From the NCBI GenBank assembly GCA_963800325.1, contig CAWDAQ010000002.1:310001-374000 (forward strand): a DNA stretch of 64,000 bases. The letters are read 5' to 3'. Shown one piece after another: positions 42,180-50,519 of the stretch (position 1 is the stretch's first letter; the number at the start of each line of letters is the position of its first letter). Position numbers and translations under genes: made by a program. The DNA comes from CAWDAQ01 sp963800325. GTDB taxonomy: Bacteria; Actinomycetota; Actinomycetes; Actinomycetales; Dermatophilaceae. Below the pieces are notes generated by a model. It was not told the origin of the DNA. It saw only the letters and a program-made list of their open reading frames with translations, and did no database searches.

Positions 42180-43214
42180 TCAGCGGCCCCCGGCGAGCGA
42201 CCGACCGCGCTGGGCCACCCCGGCCGGGCCGTACGGGTAGTCGTCGACGCGGGGGGCGCTCGCGGCGCCGAGACGGTCGAGGTCGTCCGCGCCGAGCTCG
42301 AGGTCGGCGGCGGCCATGTTGTCGTGCAGCTGGTCGACGGTGCGGGCGCCGATGATGACCGAGGTCACCGCGGGCTGGGCCTGCACCCAGGCCAGCGCGA
42401 CCTGGCTCGCGGTGACCCCGCGGGCGTCGGCGACCTCCCGGACGGCGTCGACGACCGTCCAGGTGCGCTCGTCGGCGTTGCGCGCCTCCCAGGCCTCCAT
42501 GCCCCGCTCCGGGTCCTCACCGAGCCGGCTGGCGCCCGTCGGGCGGCGGTCGCGCTCGTACTTGCCGGTCAGCCACCCGCCCCCGAGCGGGGACCACGGC
42601 AGCAGCCCGACGCCGGCGTCGAGGCTGGCGGGGACGATCTCGTGCTCGATGTCGCGCACGAGGAGGTTGTACTGCGGCTGCAGCGTCACCGGGGCCGCCC
42701 AGCCGTGCGCGGCGGCGACGTGGACCGCCTTCGTCAGCTGCCAGCCGAGGTAGTTCGAGAAGCCGTAGTAGGAGATCTTGCCGGCCGCGACGGCGTCGTC
42801 GAGGAAGCGCAGCGTCTCCTCGAGCGGGGTGTGGGCGTCCCACGCGTGCATCTGGTACAGGTCGACGTGCTCCACCCCGAGGCGTCGCAGCGAGGCGTCG
42901 AGCGCGTCGCGCAGGTGCCGGCGGGAGAGGCCGAGGTCGTTGGGACCCGGGCCCATCGGGAACCGGCCCTTCGTCGCGACGACGAGCTGGGCGGCGTCGG
43001 TGGGGTGGGAGGCGAGCCAGCGCCCGAGGATCGTCTCGGAGGCGCCGCCCTGTCCGTAGACGTCCGCGGTGTCGACGAACGTGCCGCCGTTCTCGACGAA
43101 CGCCTCGAGGATCGCCCCGGAGGTCTCCTCGTCGGCCTCGGCCCCGAACGTCATCGTGCCGAGTGCCTGCGCGGAGACGACCGTCCCGCTGTTGCCCAGT
43201 GTCCGAAACTCCAT
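42180..43214 (-). CDS. Aldo/keto reductase
   Basis: 344 aa, (beta/alpha)8 NADPH-dependent carbonyl reductase. Catalytic tetrad positions are visible: Asp and Tyr in FVDTADVYGQGGASE, Lys in VVATKGRF and His in LYQMHAWD. Cofactor loop near the C-terminus is TSVIIGARTVDQL. Related to the general stress/YajO-type branch; substrate unknown. Not associated with a DosR-like site. Confidence 0.92.
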   Translation of the reverse strand: MEFRTLGNSGTVVSAQALGTMTFGAEADEETSGAILEAFVENGGTFVDTADVYGQGGASETILGRWLASHPTDAAQLVVATKGRFPMGPGPNDLGLSRRHLRDALDASLRRLGVEHVDLYQMHAWDAHTPLEETLRFLDDAVAAGKISYYGFSNYLGWQLTKAVHVAAAHGWAAPVTLQPQYNLLVRDIEHEIVPASLDAGVGLLPWSPLGGGWLTGKYERDRRPTGASRLGEDPERGMEAWEARNADERTWTVVDAVREVADARGVTASQVALAWVQAQPAVTSVIIGARTVDQLHDNMAAADLELGADDLDRLGAASAPRVDDYPYGPAGVAQRGRSLAGGR

Positions 43215-43256
43215 GCCGTCACGGTAGCCGCCGGTCCCGACAGCCGATCCCGCAGG

Positions 43257-43697
43257 TCAGACGGCCTGGTTCGGGGGCCCGGGGGCCGGGTCCTGTCCGT
43301 CGAGCAGCCTGCGGTGGAGCTCGGCGGTGAGGGTGTGGATCTGGCGGGTGATCTCCGTGTTGGCCTTCAGCTCGAGCTCGGACTCGACGAAGTCGTGGTC
43401 GGCCTTGGCCTGCTGGAAGGCCGCCTGGCGGTTCTGCCCGATGAGGACGAACGTGGAGAGGAAGATCGCCTCGAGCGAGACGACGAGCGTCAGGGTGGGC
43501 CACGGGCTGCGCTCGAGCAGGAGCATCCACACCGCGAACACGGCGGCGTGGACGTAGACGAAGGGCATCGAGCCGGCGAAGGCGGTGACCGCGTCGGCGA
43601 CGCGGAGGTGGACGTCACCAGCGCGCTGGTCGACGGACGCCACGACCGCGGGGTGGCGGCGACCGCGCCGGTGGTCCCGCGCGTCCTCGGCCGTCAC
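43257..43697 (-). CDS. DUF1003-domain membrane protein
   Basis: 146 aa. Two helices (about 47-65 and 73-92) with the family motif IFLSTFVLIGQNRQAAF; a charged helical tail follows. The family has no settled function. The GTG start overlaps the stop of the alcohol dehydrogenase gene (GTGA), so it is co-expressed from the shared site further upstream. Confidence 0.87.
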   Translation of the reverse strand: MTAEDARDHRRGRRHPAVVASVDQRAGDVHLRVADAVTAFAGSMPFVYVHAAVFAVWMLLLERSPWPTLTLVVSLEAIFLSTFVLIGQNRQAAFQQAKADHDFVESELELKANTEITRQIHTLTAELHRRLLDGQDPAPGPPNQAV

Positions 43698-44713
43698 GAG
43701 GCCTCCTCGGGCACCAGGACGGTGGCGCCGCGCACGTCCCCGGCGGCGAGGTCGGCCAGCGCCCGGTCGGCCTCGGCGAGCGACCGCGGTCGGGCGGTGA
43801 CCTCCACGCCGAGCCGGTCGGCGAGGAGCAGCAGCTCCTCCCCGTCCCGGCGGGTGTTGCTCGTCACGCTGCGCAGGGCGCGCTCCCGGAACAGGTGGCG
43901 CTGGTAGTCCAGCCCGGGCACGTCGCTGAGGTGGATCCCGGCGACCGCGAGGGTGCCTCCGGGGCCGAGCGCGGCGAGGGCCACGGGCACGAGGTCGCCC
44001 GCCGGGGCGAACAGGATCGCGGCGTCGAGCTCGACCGGCGGTGCGTCGCGCGGGCCGCCCACCGACGCCGCGCCGAGGTCGCGGGCCAGGGCGCGGGCTC
44101 CCTCCCCCCGGGTGAGCACGTGGACCTCGGCGCCCTGGCGGAGGGCGACCTGGGCGGTGATGTGGGCGCTGCCGCCGAAGCCGTAGATGCCCAGCCGGCC
44201 ACCGGGGGGCACCTCGGCCAGCCGCAGCGCGCGGTAGCCGATGATCCCGGCGCAGAGCAGCGGCGCGGCGTGGACGTCGTCGAACCCGTCCGGGACCCGG
44301 TAGGCGTACGCGGCGGGCACGACCACGTACTCGGCGTACCCGCCGTCGGCGTCCCAGCCGGTGTACCGGGACTCCGGGCACAGGTTCTCCCGCCCGGCTC
44401 GGCAGAACCGGCAGGTGCCGCAGGTCCGGCGCAGCCACGCGACACCGACCCGGTCCCCCTCCGCCCACCTGCCGGCGCCGGCGCCGAGGGCGACGACCTC
44501 CCCGACGACCTCGTGACCGGGGACCGTGCCGGGGCGGCGTGGCGGCAGGTCGCCCTCGGCGAGGTGGAGGTCGGTGCGGCAGACCCCGCACGCGCGCACG
44601 CGGACCAGGACCTCGCCGTCGCCCGGCTCCGGCACCGCCCTCTGCACCGCCCGCAGCGGCCGGGTGTCGACCGGGCCGGGGCGGGCGACCTCCCACGCGT
44701 GCATCGTCGCCAC
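43694..44713 (-). CDS. Zinc-dependent alcohol dehydrogenase
   Basis: 339 aa, medium-chain dehydrogenase. Catalytic zinc ligands in ACGVCRTDLH and PGHEVVGEV; the structural-zinc four-Cys lobe is CGTCRFCRAGRENLC; the Rossmann loop is GIYGFGGSAH. It matches the AdhA/bifunctional alcohol dehydrogenase group that links alcohol and aldehyde. Start could be the GTG at 44713 or the ATG at 44704; the GTG is chosen because the DosR-like site then lies 37 bases upstream, as for other genes here. Divergent from the acetyl-CoA synthetase operon. Confidence 0.92.
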   Translation of the reverse strand: MATMHAWEVARPGPVDTRPLRAVQRAVPEPGDGEVLVRVRACGVCRTDLHLAEGDLPPRRPGTVPGHEVVGEVVALGAGAGRWAEGDRVGVAWLRRTCGTCRFCRAGRENLCPESRYTGWDADGGYAEYVVVPAAYAYRVPDGFDDVHAAPLLCAGIIGYRALRLAEVPPGGRLGIYGFGGSAHITAQVALRQGAEVHVLTRGEGARALARDLGAASVGGPRDAPPVELDAAILFAPAGDLVPVALAALGPGGTLAVAGIHLSDVPGLDYQRHLFRERALRSVTSNTRRDGEELLLLADRLGVEVTARPRSLAEADRALADLAAGDVRGATVLVPEEAS

Positions 44714-44749
44714 GGCCGCAAACCTCGGGCCACGCGGCGGACGCGAGAA

Positions 44750-44763
44750 GTGCCTTTGGTCCC
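44750..44763. promoter_or_regulatory. DosR-like site shared by divergent adh and acs genes
   Basis: GTGCCTTTGGTCCC; minus strand GGGACCAAAGGCAC. Ends 36 bases before the acs ATG and 37 bases before the adh GTG, so one site lies at the usual distance from both genes. Confidence 0.75.
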
Positions 44764-44798
44764 TGTCAGGTCCATCCCGGCCCGGTCACGGTGAGGAG

Positions 44799-46619
44799 AT
44801 GGACTCCGTCACCACCGAGCCGACCAGGGTCTGGGCCCCCATCACCCGGGTCCCGCGGCGCACGCCGCTGCTCACCGACTACGAGCGGTTCCGGGAGACG
44901 TTCTCGTGGCGGGAGGCGTGGAACACCCTCGGGGCGACGCCCGAGCACCTCAACATCGCCGAGGTCGCGGTCGACCGGTGGGCGCGGGGCCCGGCCGCCG
45001 ACGCGCCGGCGCTGCGGGTGCTGTCCCGGACCGGTCCGACGGTCGAGGTCACCTACGCCGAGCTGGCCGAGCTCACCGACACCCTCGCCGTCGCCCTCCA
45101 GCAGGCGGGCCTCTCGCCCGGCGATGCGGTGTGCACCCTGCTGGAGCGCTCGCTGCCGCTCTACGTCACCGCGCTCGGCACGCTCAAGGCGGGCGCGGTG
45201 TACTGCCCGCTCTTCCCGGCCTTCGGGCCGGGGCCGGTCCAGGAGCGACTGCGCCGGGGCCGGGTCCGGGTGCTCGTCACCGATCCCACCTCGTGGACCC
45301 GCAAGGTGGCTCCGGCGGTCGACTCGCTTCCGGACCTGCGGCTCGTCGTCCTCGTCGGCGGGGACGGGGAGGTGTCCGGGACCGGCGACGGCGCCCCGGT
45401 GACGGAGGGGTGGGACGACTGGACGGCGGCCGCGGGGCAGGTCCTCGCCCGGGACGGGTTCTCCGTCGCCGCGACCGGCCCGGAGGACCCGGCGCTGTTG
45501 CACTTCACCAGCGGGACGACCGGGGCGCCCAAGGGGGCGGTGCACGTCCACGCCGCCGTCGTGGCCCACCACGCGACGACCCGCCTCGCGCTCGACGTGC
45601 GGCCCGGGGACGTCTACTGGTGCACGGCCGACCCCGGCTGGGTCACCGGAACCTCCTACGGCATCATCGGCCCGCTCACCTGCGGTGCCACGGTCGTGAC
45701 CGACACCGCCGACTTCGACGCCCGCCGGTGGTACCGGATCCTGCAGGAGGAGCAGGTCGCGGTCTGGTACACGGCGCCGACGGCGCTGCGGCTGCTGCGA
45801 CGGGCCGGTCCCGGGCCCGGGGCGGGCGTCGACCTGTCCGCCCTGAGGCACGTCGCCAGCGTCGGGGAGCCGCTGAACGGCGCGGTCGTCGTCTGGGGCA
45901 CGGAGACCTTCGAGGTCCCGGTGCACGACACGTGGTGGCAGACCGAGACCGGCGCGATCATGGTGGGCAACTTCCCGGGCGTCACGATCCGTCCGGGGTC
46001 CATGGGACGGCCCTTCCCCGGCGTCGACGTGGCCGTGCTGCGACGCGGCCGGGACGGGCGTGCCGAGGTCACCGACGGACGGGTCCACCCGGCACCACCC
46101 GGGGAGGTCGGCGAGCTCGCGGTGCGGACGCGGTGGCCGTCGATGTTCCGCGGCTACCTCGGGGACGTCGAGCGGTACCGCCGGTGCTTCGCGGCGGGCT
46201 GGTACCTCACCGGGGACCTCGCCCAGGCCGACGACGACGGCTACCTCTGGTTCGTCGGCCGCGCCGACGACGTCATCAAGTCCGCCGGCCACCTCATCGG
46301 CCCGTTCGAGGTGGAGAGCGCGCTCATGGAGCACCCTGCGGTCGCCGAGGTCGGCGTCATCGGGGTCCCCGACCCGGTGGCCGGGGAGGTCGTCAAGGCC
46401 TTCGTCGCCCTCCGACCGGGCCACGAGCCGGACGAGGCCCTGCGGCGGGACCTGGTCTCGTTCGGACGTCGCCGGCTCGGGTCGGTCGCGCCCCGTGCGG
46501 TCGTCTTCGAGGGCTCGCTGCCGCACACGCGCAGCGGCAAGGTGATGCGCCGCCTGCTCAAGGCCCGTGAGCTCGGGCTCGCCGAGGGCGACCTGTCCAC
46601 CGTGGAGACCCCGTCATGA
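44799..46619 (+). CDS. acsA: Acetyl-CoA synthetase (AMP-forming)
   Basis: 606 aa. ANL-superfamily ligase. ATP loop HFTSGTTGAPKG (about residue 234), acyl pocket DTWWQTETGAIMVGNFPG, GWYLTGDLAQADDDGYLWFVGR, hinge KSAGHLIGPFEVESAL, and the C-terminal catalytic Lys in TRSGKVMRRLLK, a known acetylation target in family members. Size and WWQTETG fit acetyl- rather than long-chain specificity (Bacillus AcsA type). First gene of acs-pdhA-pdhB-pdhC-ACP; its stop overlaps pdhA. Confidence 0.92.
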   Translation: MDSVTTEPTRVWAPITRVPRRTPLLTDYERFRETFSWREAWNTLGATPEHLNIAEVAVDRWARGPAADAPALRVLSRTGPTVEVTYAELAELTDTLAVALQQAGLSPGDAVCTLLERSLPLYVTALGTLKAGAVYCPLFPAFGPGPVQERLRRGRVRVLVTDPTSWTRKVAPAVDSLPDLRLVVLVGGDGEVSGTGDGAPVTEGWDDWTAAAGQVLARDGFSVAATGPEDPALLHFTSGTTGAPKGAVHVHAAVVAHHATTRLALDVRPGDVYWCTADPGWVTGTSYGIIGPLTCGATVVTDTADFDARRWYRILQEEQVAVWYTAPTALRLLRRAGPGPGAGVDLSALRHVASVGEPLNGAVVVWGTETFEVPVHDTWWQTETGAIMVGNFPGVTIRPGSMGRPFPGVDVAVLRRGRDGRAEVTDGRVHPAPPGEVGELAVRTRWPSMFRGYLGDVERYRRCFAAGWYLTGDLAQADDDGYLWFVGRADDVIKSAGHLIGPFEVESALMEHPAVAEVGVIGVPDPVAGEVVKAFVALRPGHEPDEALRRDLVSFGRRRLGSVAPRAVVFEGSLPHTRSGKVMRRLLKARELGLAEGDLSTVETPS

Positions 46620-47707
46620 CCACCGTCTCCCCCCGTCCACGGGCGACAGCCGGCACCGCGGGAGACAGCGTCGGGGACACCTCGGGCGGCACCCGAGCGG
46701 AGACCGCGGGGTCCCCGCTCGCGGGTGGCGCCGGCGAGACCTCGACCCGCCGGGCGATGCTGCGCGAGATGATCCGGATCCGCCGGTTCGAGGAGGCGTG
46801 CGTCGAGCTCTACAGCGCCAGCCGGATCCGAGGCTTCGTCCACCTGTGCATCGGGCAGGAGGCCGTCGCCGTCGGCGTCGTCGGCGCCCTCGGCCCCGGG
46901 GACGCGGTCGTCGCGACCTACCGGGAGCACGGCCACGCGCTGGCCCGGGGGATCCCGACCGGCGCCGTCATGGCCGAGATGTTCGGGAAGGTCACCGGCT
47001 GCAGCCGGGGACGGGGCGGGTCGATGCACCTGTTCGACGTGAACCGGCGGTTCTACGGCGGCAACGCCATCGTCGCCGGCGGGATCCCGCTGGCGGTCGG
47101 CATGGCGCTCGCGGACCACGTCACCGGCAGCGACGCGGTGACGGCGTGCCTGTTCGGCGACGGCGCCTTCGCCGAGGGCGAGTTCCATGAGAGCGCCAAC
47201 CTCGCGGCCCTGTGGGGTCTGCCGGTGCTGCTGTGCTGCGAGAACAACCGGTACGCCATGGGGACCGCCCTCGCCCGGGAGCACGCGCAGACCGACCTCG
47301 CCACCCGGGCCGCGTCCTACGGCATGGTCGCGTGGTCGGTGGACGGGATGGACGCGGTCGCCGTGCGCGAGGCCGCCGAGCGCGCGATCAGCCTGGTCCG
47401 CGAGAGCGGGCGGCCGTGCTTCCTCGAGCTGCGCACGTACCGGTTCCGGGCCCACTCGATGTACGACCCGGACCGCTACCGCAGCCGGGAGGAGGTCCAG
47501 CGGTGGAAGGCCTCGGACCCGGTGACCGGTCTGACCTCCCGGCTGGTGGCCGAGGGCAGTCTGACGACCTCGGAGGTCGAGCAGTGGGAGCGCGAGGTCG
47601 CCGCCGAGATCGAGCAGGCGGTCGCCGACGCCGACGCCGCCCCGGTCGAGCCGGTCGACGACCTCACCCGGTTCGTCACGACCCCGCCCTCGGGGAGGCA
47701 GCCGTGA
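46616..47707 (+). CDS. pdhA: Pyruvate/2-oxoacid dehydrogenase E1 alpha subunit
   Basis: 363 aa. Thiamine-diphosphate E1 of the heterotetrameric type. TPP/Mg site GDGAFAEGEFHESANLAALWG ending CCENN (GDG-x27-NN), substrate region RGRGGSMHLFD, and RIRRFEEACVELY at the start. The first ~45 residues are Thr/Gly-rich and disordered. ATGA overlap with acs and GTGA overlap with pdhB. Substrate could be pyruvate or acetoin; co-transcription with acs favours pyruvate to acetyl-CoA, but an acetoin system has the same E1 pair. Confidence 0.88.
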   Translation: MTTVSPRPRATAGTAGDSVGDTSGGTRAETAGSPLAGGAGETSTRRAMLREMIRIRRFEEACVELYSASRIRGFVHLCIGQEAVAVGVVGALGPGDAVVATYREHGHALARGIPTGAVMAEMFGKVTGCSRGRGGSMHLFDVNRRFYGGNAIVAGGIPLAVGMALADHVTGSDAVTACLFGDGAFAEGEFHESANLAALWGLPVLLCCENNRYAMGTALAREHAQTDLATRAASYGMVAWSVDGMDAVAVREAAERAISLVRESGRPCFLELRTYRFRAHSMYDPDRYRSREEVQRWKASDPVTGLTSRLVAEGSLTTSEVEQWEREVAAEIEQAVADADAAPVEPVDDLTRFVTTPPSGRQP

Positions 47708-48741
47708 CGACGAGCAGCACGGTGACGGGGACGACGGACACCCCGACCGTCACGACGACCTACCGCGAGGCGCTCCGGGAGGCGCACCGGGAGGCGCTGC
47801 GCAGCGACCCGCGGGTCGTCCTGCTCGGCGAGGACGTCGGGCGGTACGGCGGCTCCTTCGCCGTCAGCCTCGGCCTCGTCGAGGAGTTCGGCGAGGATCG
47901 GGTCCGCGACACCCCGCTGTCCGAGTCCGGGTTCACCGGCGCCGGGATCGGGGCGGCGATTCGGGGCCTGCGCCCGATCGTCGAGATCATGACCGTCAAC
48001 TTCAGCCTCCTGGCGATGGACCAGATCGTCAACAACGCCGCCACCCTCCAGCACATGTCCGGGGGCCAGCTCTCCGTCCCGATCGTCATCCGGATGACCA
48101 CCGGGGCGGGGCGGCAGCTCGCCGCGCAGCACTCGCACAGCCTCGAGGGCTGGTACGCCCACGTCCCGGGACTGCGGGTGCTGGCCCCGGCCACCCTCGA
48201 GGACGCACGCGGGATGCTCGCCCCGGCCCTCGCCGACCCCGACCCGGTCCTGCTGTTCGAGCACGGGTCGCTGTACAACGCCACCGGCACGCTGCCCGCG
48301 GACCCCACCCCCGTCGACATCGACCGGGCAGCGGTCCGCCGGCCGGGCCGGGACGTCACCCTCGTCGGGTACGGGGGCATGCTGCCGGTCGTGCTCGAGG
48401 CCGCGGAGGTCCTCGCCGGCGAGGGGGTCGAGGCCGAGGTCGTCGACCTGCGGGTGCTCCGCCCGCTCGACACCTCGACCCTGCTCGCCTCGGTCGTCCG
48501 CACCCACCGGGTCGTCGTCGTCGACGAGGCGTGGCGCACCGGCAGCCTCGCGGCCGAGGTCTCGGCGCGGGTGGCGGAGGAGGCCTTCTACGAGCTCGAC
48601 GCCCCGGTGGAGCGCCTCGGCGGCGTCGAGGTCCCGGTGCCCTATGCGGCGCACATGGAGCGGGCGTGCCTGCCCGGGGTGGACGACGTGGCCACGGCCG
48701 CCCGCCGCTGCCTCGGGCTCGTCCGGACGACGGGGGCCTGA
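47704..48741 (+). CDS. pdhB: Pyruvate/2-oxoacid dehydrogenase E1 beta subunit
   Basis: 345 aa. Partners E1 alpha. VLLGEDVGRYGGSF, DTPLSESGFTGAGIGAAI, and the HSHSLEGWYAHVPGLRVLAPAT block are typical; VDEAWRTGSLAAEV lies near the C-terminus. GTG start inside the pdhA stop. The first ~18 residues are a Thr-rich leader. Confidence 0.9.
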   Translation: MTTSSTVTGTTDTPTVTTTYREALREAHREALRSDPRVVLLGEDVGRYGGSFAVSLGLVEEFGEDRVRDTPLSESGFTGAGIGAAIRGLRPIVEIMTVNFSLLAMDQIVNNAATLQHMSGGQLSVPIVIRMTTGAGRQLAAQHSHSLEGWYAHVPGLRVLAPATLEDARGMLAPALADPDPVLLFEHGSLYNATGTLPADPTPVDIDRAAVRRPGRDVTLVGYGGMLPVVLEAAEVLAGEGVEAEVVDLRVLRPLDTSTLLASVVRTHRVVVVDEAWRTGSLAAEVSARVAEEAFYELDAPVERLGGVEVPVPYAAHMERACLPGVDDVATAARRCLGLVRTTGA

Positions 48742-50205
48742 GTGGGCGACTTCACGATGCCGGCGCTCGGCGCGGACATGGAGCGGGGCACCCTGCTCGA
48801 GTGGCTCGTCGCCCCCGGGGACGAGGTCCACCGCGGGGACGTGGTCGCCGTCGTCGAGACCCCCAAGGCGGCCGTCGACGTCGAGTGCTTCGAGGACGGG
48901 GTGGTCAGCGAGCTCACCGCGAGCCCGGGCGACGTCGTCGAGGTCGGTGGCGTCCTCGCCCGGATCGCCGCGGCGGGGCAGCCCGAGCCACGGCCGCCGA
49001 CCCCGGTCGTGCGACACCGGGCCGCCGAGCTCGGGGTCGACGTCACCGCGGTTGCCGGCACGGGCCCGGACGGCCGCGTCACCCGCGGGGACGTCGACCG
49101 GGCCGCGGCTGCCCACGACGAGCAGACGGCCCACGACGAGCAGACGCAGACGGCCCCCGACGAGCAGACGGTCCGCGCCGTGCCGGCGGGCGCCCGGGCG
49201 CGCGTCTCCCCGCTGGCCCGGCGGCTGGCGGCGGAGGCCGGGTTGGACCCGGCGGTCCTCCGCGCCGCCGTCGGTGCGGACGGCGCGGTGCACGCCGCCG
49301 ACGTCCGGCGCGCCTCTGCCGCCGCCGACGGCGCGACGGGGGTGTTCCACCCGCCCGCAGCGCCCCCGTCGTCGCCCGCCGCACGCCCTGCGACCGTCCT
49401 CCCGGGCACGGCGCCGACAGGCGCAGTCGGGCCCGCGCCGACGATGCGCGGGAGCATCGCGGCGCTGATGACCCGCGCGAACCGGGAGATCCCGCACTAC
49501 CACCTCTCGCTCGCCGTCGACGTCCACCGCGGCGTCGAGTGGATGCACGAGCGCAACCGCCGGCTCGACGTCGGGGCCCGGATCGTGCCCGTGGCCCTCC
49601 TCCTCGCCGCCGGCGCCCGTGCCGCGGCCGCGGTGCCCGAGCTCAACGGGCACTGGCTCGGGCGGGGGTTCTCCCCCGCCGCCGACGTCGACCTCGGCGT
49701 CGTCGTGTCGCTCAAGGGCCAGGGGCTGCTCGTCCCGGTCATCAGAGGCGCCCACCGGCTGCCCGTCACCGACCTCATGGCGGCACTGCGCGACCTCGTC
49801 GCCCGCGCGCGACGGGGCCGGCTGACCGGCGCCGACCTGGCAGAGCCGAGCATCACCGTGACCAACCTCGGCGACCAGGGCGTCGACACCGTCCACGGGG
49901 TCATCCACCCGCCCCAGGTAGCCCTCCTCGGGTTCGGTCGGGTCGCCGACCGTCCCTGGGCGGTCGAAGGGCTGCTCGGGGTGCGCCCGGTCGTCACCGT
50001 CACCCTCGCCGCCGACCACCGTGCCACGGACGCCGACACCGGCGCCCGGATGCTCCGGGTCCTCGCGGACCTGCTCGCCGACCCGGAGGCCCTCGACGCC
50101 CCTGTCGACGACCCCCGCCCGCGGGACGACGCCCCCGCACCGACACCCACCAGCGACACGACGCACCCGCACCCCCACCAAGAGGAAGCCCGCCATGAGT
50201 CCTGA
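48742..50205 (+). CDS. pdhC: Dihydrolipoamide acetyltransferase E2 with two E3/E1-binding domains
   Basis: 487 aa. One lipoyl domain (Lys in VVETPKAAVDVE, residue ~37), then two peripheral-subunit-binding domains rather than the usual one: VRHRAAELGVDVTAVAGTGP (about 90-122) and ARVSPLARRLAAEAGLDPAV (about 150-185), then the catalytic domain from TMRGSIAALM. The active-site His block reads LAADHRATDADTGARM; the common form is DHR-x2-DG, so the Gly after the Asp is replaced by Ala. Starts directly after the pdhB stop. No E3 gene follows; a distant E3 must serve it. Confidence 0.88.
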   Translation: MGDFTMPALGADMERGTLLEWLVAPGDEVHRGDVVAVVETPKAAVDVECFEDGVVSELTASPGDVVEVGGVLARIAAAGQPEPRPPTPVVRHRAAELGVDVTAVAGTGPDGRVTRGDVDRAAAAHDEQTAHDEQTQTAPDEQTVRAVPAGARARVSPLARRLAAEAGLDPAVLRAAVGADGAVHAADVRRASAAADGATGVFHPPAAPPSSPAARPATVLPGTAPTGAVGPAPTMRGSIAALMTRANREIPHYHLSLAVDVHRGVEWMHERNRRLDVGARIVPVALLLAAGARAAAAVPELNGHWLGRGFSPAADVDLGVVVSLKGQGLLVPVIRGAHRLPVTDLMAALRDLVARARRGRLTGADLAEPSITVTNLGDQGVDTVHGVIHPPQVALLGFGRVADRPWAVEGLLGVRPVVTVTLAADHRATDADTGARMLRVLADLLADPEALDAPVDDPRPRDDAPAPTPTSDTTHPHPHQEEARHES

Positions 50206-50458
50206 CGAGGCCCGCGACATGCTCGCGACCACGCTGCGCGAGATCGTGCCCGACGCCGACCCGCTCGCCCTGCCGCCCGACCGGGACCTGCGCGCGGAGT
50301 ACGAGCTGGACTCGCTCGACATGGTCGAGCTCGTCGAGCGGCTGAGCAAGCGCGCCGGGTTCCGCATCGAGGAGGAGGACACCGAGCGCCTGCGCACCCT
50401 CGACGGCGCGGTGGCCTACCTCACCGGGGCCCGGGGGTCCGCGCCGGTCAGGCCCTGA
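50195..50458 (+). CDS. Acyl carrier protein in the pyruvate dehydrogenase operon
   Basis: 87 aa. Four-helix carrier with the phosphopantetheine site ELDSLDMVELVERL (Ser about residue 40). It overlaps the end of the E2 gene by 11 bases and is coupled to it. An acyl carrier protein as fifth gene of an acs-pdh operon is unusual; no ketosynthase or other fatty-acid gene is next to it. The alternative is a generic carrier that acetyl groups are loaded onto. The family call is firm, the role is not. Confidence 0.88.
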   Translation: MSPDEARDMLATTLREIVPDADPLALPPDRDLRAEYELDSLDMVELVERLSKRAGFRIEEEDTERLRTLDGAVAYLTGARGSAPVRP

Positions 50459-50459
50459 G

Positions 50460-50473
50460 GGGTCCGCGGACCC
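50460..50473. terminator. Palindrome after the acs-pdh-ACP operon
   Basis: GGGTCCGCGGACCC is a perfect 14-bp palindrome two bases after the ACP stop, between convergent genes. As a hairpin its loop is very small, so it is a weak terminator candidate; a protein-binding site is the alternative. Confidence 0.4.
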
Positions 50474-50519
50474 GCGCCGGACCTCGGCCCCGGGCCCGGT
50501 GGACGCCCCCTCGCCCTGC

